In this document: positions 1-8,738 of the stretch, in pieces
Layout of the letters: each line of letters opens with the position of its first letter
Numbering within the stretch: the stretch's first letter is position 1
Translations under genes and position numbers: made by a program
Source of the DNA: DAOUBP01 sp034432655
GTDB taxonomy: Bacteria > Chloroflexota > Anaerolineae > CG2-30-64-16
Direction of reading: 5' to 3'
NCBI GenBank assembly: GCA_034432655.1
Contig: DAOUBP010000116.1
Span: 1-48,410 of the forward strand
DNA length: 48,410 nucleotides
Notes under the pieces: model-generated
Databases searched by the model: none
The model's input: only the letters and a program-made list of their open reading frames with translations
Told to the model about the DNA's origin: nothing

Positions 1-2
1 CG

Positions 3-23
3 CCCCCCCCCCCCCCCCCCCCC
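3..23. other. Poly-C run at window edge
   Basis: An uninterrupted run of 21 C residues lies almost at the edge of the window. A homopolymer this long is unusual in bacterial chromosomes and may mark a contig end, a collapsed gap or a sequencing artefact. No gene or regulatory role can be assigned. Confidence 0.7.
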
Positions 24-43
24 AAAACCCCTTTCATAGGGTT

Positions 44-71
44 CCCAAGCCCCCGCCTGCGGGGGCTTGGG
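44..71 (-). terminator. Strong hairpin downstream of the polysaccharide cluster
   Basis: A perfect 12-bp stem (CCCAAGCCCCCG with its complement) closes on a 4-nt loop about 50 nt past the last gene of the minus-strand polysaccharide cluster. A second weak stem followed by TTTT lies just beyond it (about 24-43, minus strand). No U-tract directly follows the strong stem, so termination is inferred from position and stability. Confidence 0.5.
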
Positions 72-119
72 GGTGGGACAAGACGCATCCATGCGAATAC
101 AGGGGGGAAAGGTGAATAT

Positions 120-959
120 TTACTGCGCCAGGCGCTCGTAAGCCGGCAGCATCAGCCGCAGGAAGAGGTTGGCGGCCGGGCCGTAGTGCTTGCGGTAGAA
201 GTAGCGCAGGCTTTCGCGATAGGCGCGCCGCGCGGCCGGGTTCTGCTTCAGCCCCGCGCCGCCGATGTGGGTGATGGCAACCGTCGGCACGTACCAGACC
301 TGCCAGCCGGCCAGCCGCATCCGCCGGCACCAGTCGTTGTCCTCGAAGTACATGAACATGGCCTCATCCAGCGCACCCACTTGCTCGATGGCCGCGCGAC
401 GGACCATCAGGCAGGCGCCGGAGACCCAATCCACCTGGATCGGCGCGGCCACGGCCCAATCGTGCAGCGGCCGGCCCAGGAGGAGCCGGCTGATGCCCCG
501 GCGCAACAGGTAGAGGGGGGTCGGATCGCCGCCGAACGCGTAGGGTTGGGGCGTGCCGTCGGGGCGCAGCAGCTGCGGGGAGCACGCGGCGGCCCAGGGA
601 TGGGCGTCCATGAAGCTCAACAGGCCGGCCAGTGCGCCGGCCGGGACGACCGTATCGCTGTTCAGGAGCAGCACGTAGCGCCCCCGGCTCGCCGCGATGC
701 CGATGTTGTTGGCCCGCGCATAGCCCAGATTGGCCGGGTTGCGGATCAGGCGCACCTCGGGGAACCCGGCCGCCACCATCTCCGGGCTGCCGTCGGTCGA
801 GGCGTTGTCCACGACGAACGTTTCAACGTCCGAACGTTGGAACGTTCGCACGTTCTCCATGACCGAGCGCAGACAGTCGCGCAGCAGCTCGCGTACGTTC
901 CACGACAGGATGACGATGGAAAGCTCTGGCCGGGCGGCTGAACGGTCATCGGCGTTCAT
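120..959 (-). CDS. Glycosyltransferase family 2 (rhamnosyltransferase-like)
   Basis: This 279-aa GT-A enzyme probably adds a sugar to a lipid-linked surface glycan at the cytoplasmic membrane face. The N-terminus has SIVILSWN, followed by VVDNASTDGS and the nucleotide-sugar/metal-binding region LLLNSD. The C-terminal half has GACLMVRR and the acidic FEDNDWCRR segment typical of WbbL-like GT2 enzymes. The ATG at 959 is chosen because family similarity begins right after it; an upstream start at 998 would overlap the preceding gene further. It overlaps the GT4 gene by 14 bp and is the last gene of the cluster. Between SVME and DVETFVVDN lie about eight extra residues (NVRTFQRS) encoded by an 8-bp repeat tract. 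The acceptor and sugar are unknown. Confidence 0.85.
   Translation of the reverse strand: MNADDRSAARPELSIVILSWNVRELLRDCLRSVMENVRTFQRSDVETFVVDNASTDGSPEMVAAGFPEVRLIRNPANLGYARANNIGIAASRGRYVLLLNSDTVVPAGALAGLLSFMDAHPWAAACSPQLLRPDGTPQPYAFGGDPTPLYLLRRGISRLLLGRPLHDWAVAAPIQVDWVSGACLMVRRAAIEQVGALDEAMFMYFEDNDWCRRMRLAGWQVWYVPTVAITHIGGAGLKQNPAARRAYRESLRYFYRKHYGPAANLFLRLMLPAYERLAQ
813..852. repeat. In-gene 8-bp repeat tract (unit NNNNAACG)
   Basis: Five consecutive 8-bp units read GACGAACG, TTTCAACG, TCCGAACG, TTGGAACG and TTCGCACG on the plus strand. They lie inside the GT2 gene and encode the extra residues between its first helix and the VVDNASTDGS motif. Three 8-bp units equal 24 bp, so insertion of three units keeps frame. 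The tract belongs to the same class of phased short repeats found between genes in this window. Confidence 0.7.
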
Positions 960-2235
960 TGGACTCCAGGATCGTGTCAAAGAGCCCGGCCAGCTCACGT
1001 GTCAGCGCGCGGCGCTCGAAGCGAGCCTGGGCCGCAGCGAAGCCGGGCCACGTAGCGCCCGCCAGTTGGCGCGTCATCAGGTCGTCCAATGCTGCTGCGA
1101 TCGCGTCGGGGTCATCAGGCGGGGCCGTGACGCCCAGGCCATAAGTCGTCACGAGTTCGGCCGCTGCGTTGCCTTTGGCCAACGCCAAGATCGGCACCCC
1201 GGCGCCGATGTAGTCGAAGAGCTTGAGGGTTGCTATGCTGCGCTGACCCGGTGCCGTAATCAGCAGTAACGCATCTGCGTCGAGTTGGTGTTGATGAGCC
1301 TCTCGCCGCGATACGGCCGGGAAGAATGTGATATAGTCTGTCAGACTCAAGGCTGCAACAGCGTTTTTTTCAGCATCAGATATTGCACCGATCATATGCA
1401 CACGCAACGGGGTCGCCGGGTTGGCTTGCACAATCTTCGCCACAGCTGCAAAGAACGACGCAGGTGACGTGTTCTGACGGCTGAACGAAAGGGAGCCTGT
1501 GTAAGTCAGCCGGAACAGCCCGTCCGGCCGGCGTTGCCGGCTAAGGCCAATGTATTCACTACGCTCGTAGCCGTTGTGGATGACCGCGACGCGGCGGGGC
1601 TCCAAGTGATAACGGTGCTGCAAATCTTCGGCGATCGGTGTTGTCGCAGCTACTAGCGCCGACGCGTGACGCACCATACTGTGCTCCAAACGACCTTCGA
1701 GCCAGCGACGTATCCGTGGCTGCCGGACCGCGGGGTTCGGTGGCTCGTACAGCCAACCGTCCCGCAGGTCGGCTACCCACGGAATGCCGGTGAGACGATT
1801 CAGGCAGTTCGCGATCAGATGCGCGGTCTCAGGGGGCGAACTGCTGAAGATCAATGCCGGACGCCGCTCAGCGATCAGTCGGTGGCCAAGCGCTACGGCT
1901 GGCAGCATCCAGCCGAGTTTGGTATCGGGGATCATGATCGCGTCGCGCATGCGGCCCAGGAAACTCTGGTTGGCTATGGTTGCCACACGGTACTGCTCTG
2001 TTTGGGGAACAGCAGCTTTTGAACGTCGTACAAAGCCGAAAAGGGTGTGCAGCAGATCGTTGGCCCGGTATACCCGCTGCACAACATCGTCGGGCAGCCC
2101 GCCGTAGCGGCCCGTTGTGAGGATCACCGGCTGATAGCCAAAGTCGGGTAGGTGCTGCGCAAATTTCAGCGGCCGCTCTGCGCCGGCCGAGCAGATCGGC
2201 GGGTAGTCGTGGACGACGATAAGGACAGTACGCAT
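946..2235 (-). CDS. Glycosyltransferase (GT4-like, GT-B fold)
   Basis: This 429-aa protein has the two-Rossmann-domain plan of GT4-like enzymes. The N-terminal acceptor domain starts MRTVLIVVHDYPP with SAGAERP. The central strand WVADLRDGW and VIHNGY precede the C-terminal nucleotide-sugar domain, which contains TYTGSL and the YIGAGVPILAL segment. It sits 3 bp downstream of the flippase stop and overlaps the GT2 gene, so translational coupling is likely. It probably transfers a hexose, deoxyhexose or amino sugar to the repeat unit flipped by the upstream Wzx. The usual E-x7-E of GT4 is not obvious, so specificity and retaining mechanism cannot be read from the sequence. Confidence 0.85.
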   Translation of the reverse strand: MRTVLIVVHDYPPICSAGAERPLKFAQHLPDFGYQPVILTTGRYGGLPDDVVQRVYRANDLLHTLFGFVRRSKAAVPQTEQYRVATIANQSFLGRMRDAIMIPDTKLGWMLPAVALGHRLIAERRPALIFSSSPPETAHLIANCLNRLTGIPWVADLRDGWLYEPPNPAVRQPRIRRWLEGRLEHSMVRHASALVAATTPIAEDLQHRYHLEPRRVAVIHNGYERSEYIGLSRQRRPDGLFRLTYTGSLSFSRQNTSPASFFAAVAKIVQANPATPLRVHMIGAISDAEKNAVAALSLTDYITFFPAVSRREAHQHQLDADALLLITAPGQRSIATLKLFDYIGAGVPILALAKGNAAAELVTTYGLGVTAPPDDPDAIAAALDDLMTRQLAGATWPGFAAAQARFERRALTRELAGLFDTILESNERR

Positions 2236-2238
2236 AGC

Positions 2239-3543
2239 TTAGCAGTTCACCGGCTCATCGGATTTGTTCCGAGAAACCCTCAAGTAAAAAAGGACCGCCG
2301 CGCCAAAAACCACGCTGTAGGCAAGGCTTGACGCAATAGCTGCACCCAACACGCCGTATCGTGGGATCAATAACAGGTCCAAGGCCAGTGTGACAATGAG
2401 CCCCAGTCCTGAGCCGATTGAATTGTAATGTGGGTAACCGCGGCCAGCAATTTCATTAGTGAGGACTTTGCCCCCACCCAGAAGGATTACGCCTGGTAGA
2501 AGGACAAGCATCGGTTGATAGGCCGCGCTGAAACGTTCGCCGAAGATCAGCAAGATCATGAAATGGCCGAGCAGTGCTAATCCCAGTCCGCCCAGGGCAG
2601 TCAGCACTAAAGTCAGACGAAAAACGCGTGGGGTAAACACATTCATCTGCGTCGGTTTCGTGGCCGACGACTTCGCAAAGATGACGAAGCTGACGGCGTT
2701 GGGAAACTGCCAGAGCAGTTCTGCCAACGCAACTGACACACTGTAGATGCCCACACCAGCGTTGCCCACGAAGAAGTTGACAAGGAACACATCCAATCGG
2801 TAGTTGAAAAACTGGAGTATGTTGCCGACATAGCCCTTAAGGCCGTAGGCCAGGGACGGACGCAAGACATTCGGCTGCCAGGTTGGTGCAAACCGGGCGC
2901 CTTCCTGGCGGACAGCGTTCCCAGTAAGTGCCAATGCTAACGCAGCTGCACCCACGTAAGCCAACACGCCGCCCGTCAGCCCCAGGTGTAAGCCTGTTAC
3001 CAGCAGCAGCGTAAGGATCAGTGTTGTAACGCCCTGCAGCGTCATAATGGTATTTAGTTTGAAGATGCGTTGCTGGCCCTGTAAGACGCCGCTCCAATAG
3101 CTATTCAGCAGCCCCAGGGGGAAGATCAGCAGTGCCAGCAAGGCGATGTCCATCGGCACACCAGGCAATAACCTGGTCAGCCAACCGGTGGCCAGGAGAA
3201 GGCCGATTGCGATCGCCCCCACGACACTTTCAAGTAGCGCGATCCCCATTGAATTCTGCACGAGCAGTGGCACAGGGATCCGACGCGTGCCGGTGTGGTA
3301 GACATTGGCCACTCCGATGCCCAGCCCTAACAACAAGACTAACAAGTTTGGCGTCAGCAGTGCTAATGTTAAGCTGCCTTTTCCGCCTGGGCCCAGCGCG
3401 CGTGCAATGATCGCTGAGTTGGCGATGGATACCGCTAACAGCAGGATGTTCATCCCGAAGGTCGAGGTTACATTCCTCAGGAAGGCGCTGCGCACGTAGC
3501 GTTGCATCGCCGGAGCAATGCCGTGCTGCCGGTCATCACCCAT
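2239..3543 (-). CDS. Oligosaccharide flippase (Wzx/MATE-like)
   Basis: This 434-aa integral membrane protein has about 12-14 hydrophobic segments and the N-terminal pattern IANSAIIARALGPGGKGSLTLALL, typical of the polysaccharide-biosynthesis (Wzx/RfbX) branch of the MOP exporters. It would flip undecaprenyl-linked repeat units across the inner membrane. The ATG at 3543 overlaps the methyltransferase stop by 8 bp; an internal Met 12 codons later (MQRYVRSAF) is an alternative. The gene is visibly less GC-rich than the sugar-enzyme genes around it, common for flippases that travel with O-antigen-like cassettes. No Wzy polymerase is recognised in the window. Confidence 0.85.
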   Translation of the reverse strand: MGDDRQHGIAPAMQRYVRSAFLRNVTSTFGMNILLLAVSIANSAIIARALGPGGKGSLTLALLTPNLLVLLLGLGIGVANVYHTGTRRIPVPLLVQNSMGIALLESVVGAIAIGLLLATGWLTRLLPGVPMDIALLALLIFPLGLLNSYWSGVLQGQQRIFKLNTIMTLQGVTTLILTLLLVTGLHLGLTGGVLAYVGAAALALALTGNAVRQEGARFAPTWQPNVLRPSLAYGLKGYVGNILQFFNYRLDVFLVNFFVGNAGVGIYSVSVALAELLWQFPNAVSFVIFAKSSATKPTQMNVFTPRVFRLTLVLTALGGLGLALLGHFMILLIFGERFSAAYQPMLVLLPGVILLGGGKVLTNEIAGRGYPHYNSIGSGLGLIVTLALDLLLIPRYGVLGAAIASSLAYSVVFGAAVLFYLRVSRNKSDEPVNC

Positions 3544-4336
3544 CCCGTAGAACCTTTGCGATCAAAATCAGACCGTCGCCCCAAAACGGTGTAGTCCGGT
3601 AAAGGAGAGAGGTTAAGATGCGTTTGGGCAGAGAACGCAGGTAAGTCGCAAGGCGCTGCCAGGTTGGCATCGGTGGCCGGTTGCTTGCCGCCGGCCCGAT
3701 CGCTCCCACGCCGGGGTGTATTGTCGGGTCACGACGCAACCTGCCGACGCGCAGGATTCCACGGGGTTCTAGGGTATAGGCATAGACTTCGGTGATCTCG
3801 AAATTCGTCTTGCGCAGCAGATTCGTCGCGGTTACATAGGAAAACCAGTAATTGTGATCGGGGTGAACGAATTCGACGCCGCGCAACAGGTGGAGCAGGG
3901 TTTGGACGCGAAACGCATTGGGCACAGTGATGATCAGCTCCGTCTGGCCGGGAATCATCAAAGCGCGTATTGCGGCCAGAAACAGGCCCGGATTCAGAAG
4001 GTGCTCCACGACTTCACTGGCTACGATGACGTCGAACGGTGTTTCTCGCAGTGGGTCCAGCGTGCCTGCGTCACAGACATCACCGGCGATGAGGTGATCG
4101 AAACCCTGCCTGCGCAAGAACTCGATGCCCGCCTCATCGATATCCACCCCCCATAGCGCGGATGCCACTGCTGCCAGCTGTCCGTGCATCAACTCACCAC
4201 GTTGAAACCGCTTTTGCACCAGGTCGGCATCAACGCAGCCCAAATGTAGGACCCGCTTGGCGCGACTTCTCTCCAGGATCAGGCTTTTACGGTCGCTTAA
4301 TAGGGGAACTCTCGGTAGCCTGGTATACGGATTCAT
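3536..4336 (-). CDS. SAM-dependent methyltransferase (class I)
   Basis: This 266-aa Rossmann-fold methyltransferase has the glycine-containing motif I VLHLGCVDAD, an acidic end to strand 2 (GVDIDEAG), the post-motif DVIVASEVVEHLLNPG and the TELIITVPN strand, as in the Methyltransf_11/23 families. In this setting it probably methylates a sugar or caps the glycan chain. The ATG at 4336 gives the common ATGA overlap with the upstream glycosyltransferase stop; a GTG at 4348 would add four residues. The C-terminal 60 residues are basic and may contact the membrane or glycan-lipid. The substrate cannot be named. Confidence 0.8.
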   Translation of the reverse strand: MNPYTRLPRVPLLSDRKSLILERSRAKRVLHLGCVDADLVQKRFQRGELMHGQLAAVASALWGVDIDEAGIEFLRRQGFDHLIAGDVCDAGTLDPLRETPFDVIVASEVVEHLLNPGLFLAAIRALMIPGQTELIITVPNAFRVQTLLHLLRGVEFVHPDHNYWFSYVTATNLLRKTNFEITEVYAYTLEPRGILRVGRLRRDPTIHPGVGAIGPAASNRPPMPTWQRLATYLRSLPKRILTSLLYRTTPFWGDGLILIAKVLRDG

Positions 4337-5466
4337 CGTCTTAAGCACTCTACATAGATCGCATGCAAGGCACGACCAACCTCGGTCGGGCTATACCGAG
4401 TTGCGCGCGCTGCAATATCGCGGCGGTCATAGCTCGGCAGGATGTTCAACATTCTTGCTAGAGCATCTGCAAGGGCCGCGGAATCGTCCGGTGGCACCAG
4501 ACAGCCCACTGCCTCATCAACTATCTCCGGGATGCCGCCGACCTGTGTCGCCAGGATCGGGAGCCCGCAAGCCATCGCCTCGATCAGGACGCAGGGGGCA
4601 TTGTCCCACAGACTGGGTAAAACGAGAAGATCGGCGCGCTGCATGAAGTCTGCAACGACAGCTTTGGTTTGTACCCCGTGAAAGACGATCTGGGTTCCTA
4701 GTCCCGATTCAACGGCTTGTTGTTCGCAGGCTGCGCGCTCGCTTCCGTCACCGATCACGTCCAGGCGCCAGGTCCCTGGCGGCCACCCCAGGCGCGATAA
4801 TGCCGTCAGAAGGACTGACAGCCCTTTGACTGGAATCAACGAGCCAACGAACAACAGCCGCAATGGCTGAGGCTCGCGCAGGGTTTTGGCTGGTGGCAGG
4901 AACCGTTCCGTGTCGACCACATTGGGCACGACCTGAAAGCGGCCTCGAATACCGTAGGCCTGGATGCCGCGTTGTAACGCTTGGCTCACCGGCAGGACGC
5001 GGTGCGCCAGGGCAAATGCCACTCGCGCGCGCCAAACGGCCGCACGGGCCAGGCGACGACGCGGAAAATCGGAGTCGTGCTCGGTGATGACGACCGGAAT
5101 GCCATAACGACGGCCGAGCAAGACGGCAGGCAAGCCCGCCTCAAATACATGCGCATGAATGACATCCGGACGAAACCCGGTAGCGAGAAGTCGTCGGTAG
5201 GCCGCAAACGCGCTCGCCAGGTAGAACGCGTAAGAGGTCTTGGGTACCGGTGAGGCGCGATGCCAGAGGCGCCAGGTTGCAATCCCTTCGGTCAAAGCCG
5301 GATCTTCTTCCAACTTCAGACGCCAGGTTTCTTTCAGATTTGGATCTTTGCCGGCTGCGTGCAGCACGACGATGTCATCGTAGCGTCCCACTGCCTTGGC
5401 GTGCTCACGGACGAACACTCCTGCAACGGGTTGCGTTGCGGTTGGATACCAGGCGGTAATGAACAA
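4333..5466 (-). CDS. Glycosyltransferase family 4
   Basis: This 377-aa GT-B enzyme has FITAWYP at the N-terminus with GVFVREHAKAV, then VIHAHVFEAG and VVITEHDSDFPRR, and a C-terminal domain with LLFVGSLIPVKGL and the GT4 retaining signature EAMACGLPILATQVGGIPE. The start is uncertain. No ATG exists at the expected place: the reading frame runs I-E-R-L-K-V-L-F-I-T, whereas relatives begin M-K-V-L-F-I-T. The TTG at 5466 is the only standard start codon there. A good GGAGG lies 8 nt upstream of an ATC codon in frame, so initiation may occur a few codons earlier. It overlaps the methyltransferase gene. Confidence 0.85.
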   Translation of the reverse strand: MFITAWYPTATQPVAGVFVREHAKAVGRYDDIVVLHAAGKDPNLKETWRLKLEEDPALTEGIATWRLWHRASPVPKTSYAFYLASAFAAYRRLLATGFRPDVIHAHVFEAGLPAVLLGRRYGIPVVITEHDSDFPRRRLARAAVWRARVAFALAHRVLPVSQALQRGIQAYGIRGRFQVVPNVVDTERFLPPAKTLREPQPLRLLFVGSLIPVKGLSVLLTALSRLGWPPGTWRLDVIGDGSERAACEQQAVESGLGTQIVFHGVQTKAVVADFMQRADLLVLPSLWDNAPCVLIEAMACGLPILATQVGGIPEIVDEAVGCLVPPDDSAALADALARMLNILPSYDRRDIAARATRYSPTEVGRALHAIYVECLRR

Positions 5467-5524
5467 AACTTTTAACCGTTCGATGGGATCAGCCTCCGGG
5501 CTCCAAATGCTTGCAAGCGGTTGC

Positions 5525-6700
<1,176 letters not shown>

Positions 6701-6711
6701 TTTCAGTCCTC

Positions 6712-6767
6712 GGTCGTTGGCCGGCGGTCAGCGGTCAGCCGTCGTCCGTCGTCGGTCATCGGTCGCC
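6712..6767. repeat. 7-bp repeat tract over a stop codon (unit GGTCAGC)
   Basis: Eight 7-bp units: GGTCGTT, GGCCGGC, GGTCAGC twice, CGTCGTC twice, GGTCATC and GGTCGCC. The tract fills the gap between the WbpE-like and WbpD-like genes, and the stop codon of the WbpD-like gene (6756-6758) lies inside it, so the repeat supplies the last codons of that protein. Confidence 0.75.
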
Positions 6768-7376
6768 CGCCGGCAACGGTTCATCCTCCGGCCAGTCCAG
6801 GCAGCGGAGCACCCCCGGCTCGACCTCGCGATAGCGCCAGCCGCTCTCCGGGCACACCATGATGCCATCTGCGTCCGGCCCGGGCAGGCGATGGCCGTGG
6901 CGGCTCATCCAGCCGCGCTGGCGGGCCGGCACGCCGAGCATGAGCGCGTAGTCGGGCACATCGCTCACCACCACCGCGCCCGCGCCGATGAACGCGTAGC
7001 GGCCGATCGTCACGCCGCAGACGATCGTCGCGTTGGCGCCGATGGTGGCGCCCCGGCGCACCAGCGTGCGTCGGTATTCGTGATGCCGTACGATCTGCGA
7101 ACGCGGGTTGATGACGTTGGTGAACACGCACGACGGCCCGCAGAACACATCGTCCTCCAGCTCAACGCCGGGATAGACCGAGACGTTGTTCTGGATCTTG
7201 ACGTTGCTTCCGATCACCACGCCGCTGCCGACGAACACGTTCTGCCCCAGGTTGCAGCGCTCACCGATGCGCGCGCCGGCCATGATGTGGCAGAAGTGCC
7301 AGATGCGCGTCCCCGCGCCGATCTCGCACGGCTCGTCAACGTAGGAACTGGGATGAACAAAGTAGTCGCCAGACAC
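6756..7376 (-). CDS. Left-handed beta-helix N-acetyltransferase (WbpD/WlbB-like)
   Basis: This 206-aa hexapeptide-repeat acyltransferase begins with GTG (GAGGA lies 4 nt upstream). It has the start of WbpD-type UDP-2-acetamido-3-amino-glucuronate N-acetyltransferases: VHPSSYVDEPCEIGAGTRIWHFCHI, read as separate hexapeptide turns, then GERCNLGQNVFVGSGV and NNVSVYPGVELEDDVFCGPSCVFTNV. The RRGATIGANATIVCGVTIG turns and the VPDYALMLGVPAR end are also typical. It would acetylate the 3-amino group in the cytoplasm, after the WbpE-like aminotransferase. The C-terminal 45 residues (CPESGWRYREVEPGVLRCLDW) extend past the minimal family and end in a repeat tract. Confidence 0.87.
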   Translation of the reverse strand: MSGDYFVHPSSYVDEPCEIGAGTRIWHFCHIMAGARIGERCNLGQNVFVGSGVVIGSNVKIQNNVSVYPGVELEDDVFCGPSCVFTNVINPRSQIVRHHEYRRTLVRRGATIGANATIVCGVTIGRYAFIGAGAVVVSDVPDYALMLGVPARQRGWMSRHGHRLPGPDADGIMVCPESGWRYREVEPGVLRCLDWPEDEPLPAGDR

Positions 7377-7410
7377 ACGATCCTCTTGTTGATGGGCCAG
7401 GCCCCTGTAA

Positions 7411-7680
7411 GCCGAAATTAATTTCGGCCCGTTTTTGTAAGTCGAAATTAATTTCGACCTGTTTTTGTAAGCCGAAATTTATTTTGGCCCGTTTTTGTAA
7501 GCCGAAATTAATTTCGATCTATTTTTGTAGGCCGAAATTAATTTCGGCCTACTTTTGTAAGTCGAAATTAATTTCTGCCTGTTTTTGTAAGCCGAAATTT
7601 ATTTCGGCCTGTTTTTGTAAGCCGAAATTAATTTCGGCCTGTTTTTGTAAGCCGAAATTAATTTCGGCCTACAAAAGCTT
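7411..7680. repeat. REP-like palindrome array, nine 30-bp units
   Basis: Nine units start at 7411, 7441, 7471, 7501, 7531, 7561, 7591, 7621 and 7651 with an exact 30-bp period. Each carries a palindrome of the form GGCCGAAATTAATTTCGGCC, or a variant such as GTCGAAATTAATTTCGAC, joined by a T-rich linker (TGTTTTTGTA). The core CGAAATTAATTTCG is much more AT-rich than its surroundings. There are no spacers, so this is not CRISPR. The array fills the gap between the WbpB-like and WbpD-like genes and would fold into nine hairpins in the transcript. Relatives flank the RAYT gene at 42.7 kb. Confidence 0.9.
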
Positions 7681-7690
7681 ATCACACATC

Positions 7691-8638
7691 CTACCGCTTC
7701 AGAAACGGATGCACCATGTCATCCCACGGCGCGAGCGCCGCGGTGCGAATCCGATACACCAGGCTGATCGAGGGCCGCGCATCGTCAATGCCGAAGCCCT
7801 GCCCCGCCAGCGTCCGCTCGTACACCCGCGTGTGCAGGTCGGTGAACCCCTCGGTGAACTCCAGCTCCTGGCCGTCAATGGTGATCGAGCGATAGGTGCT
7901 CCGCTTGCCCGGCTCGGCCACGAAGGGCAGATCGTGGTGATCCACCGACAGGAACCAGCGGACGCGCGCCCGCTCCAGCTCCAGGAAGCCGGCCATCCGC
8001 TGCGGATCGGCGTGGTACACGCGGCTCTCGCCGGCCGGGCCGAAGAGCCAGAGGAGCAGGTCGAAGAAGTGGATGCCGATGTTGGTGGCGATCCCGCCCG
8101 ACTTCTCGGCCGAACCCTTCCAGGAGACGTGATACCACCCCCCGCGCGCGGTGACGTAGGTGAGCTGCACATCGTGTTGATGGCCTGGCGACTCGGCCTG
8201 GAGCTTCTCGCGCAACTCCAGCAGCCTGGGATGCACCCGCAACTGGAGCACCGTGCTGATGCGCCGGCCCGTCTCGTGCTCCAGCTCCTGGAGCGCGTCC
8301 AGGTTCCACGGGTTGATCACCAGCGGCTTCTCGCAGATGGCATCGGCGCCCACGCGCAGGGCCAGGCGACAATGCGCGTCGTGCAGGTAGTTGGGCGAAC
8401 AGATGCTGATGTAATGGACCCGGTTCTCGGCCGGCCCGCGGCGCAGTTTTTCGAGATGGCGGTCGAAGCGCTCGATCTCGGTGAAGAAGGCCACATCGAA
8501 CGAATACGCGTCCAGGATCCCGACCGAGTCCTTCGGATCCACCGCGGCCACCAGACGGTGGCCCGTGTCCCTGATTGCTCTCAGGTGGCGCGGGGCGACG
8601 TATCCGCCTACGCCGATGATGGCAAAATTGAAACTCAA
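7691..8638 (-). CDS. Gfo/Idh/MocA oxidoreductase (WbpB/WlbA-like)
   Basis: This 315-aa NAD-dependent sugar-nucleotide dehydrogenase has an N-terminal Rossmann domain with IIGVGGYVAPRHLRAI and the conserved EKPLV at residues 103-107. The long HPRLLELREKL helix and the QLTYVTARGGWYHVSWKG segment are hallmarks of WlbA/WbpB proteins, which oxidise UDP-GlcNAcA at C3. It would start the diacetamido-uronate branch, feeding the WbpE-like and WbpD-like enzymes downstream. The start is TTG at 8638, supported by AGGAGG about 5 nt upstream. UDP-GlcNAc 6-dehydrogenase (WbpA) and epimerase (WbpI) are not in the window. Confidence 0.88.
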   Translation of the reverse strand: MSFNFAIIGVGGYVAPRHLRAIRDTGHRLVAAVDPKDSVGILDAYSFDVAFFTEIERFDRHLEKLRRGPAENRVHYISICSPNYLHDAHCRLALRVGADAICEKPLVINPWNLDALQELEHETGRRISTVLQLRVHPRLLELREKLQAESPGHQHDVQLTYVTARGGWYHVSWKGSAEKSGGIATNIGIHFFDLLLWLFGPAGESRVYHADPQRMAGFLELERARVRWFLSVDHHDLPFVAEPGKRSTYRSITIDGQELEFTEGFTDLHTRVYERTLAGQGFGIDDARPSISLVYRIRTAALAPWDDMVHPFLKR

Positions 8639-8738
8639 ATCGTCCTCCTGGCCGTCACATGGTTTTCAGTTTCCTGCTTTGCAGATATCGGTCGAGGACC
8701 GAGCGCCCTGATCTCCTGCCGGTATCCGCCAGCAAACC

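Noticed and set aside
1..30. Telomere or origin sequence from the C-run
   Set aside because: A single homopolymer at the window edge with no repeats or genes of that type nearby is better explained by an assembly edge.
7411..7680. CRISPR array (30-bp period)
   Set aside because: Units are contiguous palindromes without unique spacers, and no cas genes occur in the window.
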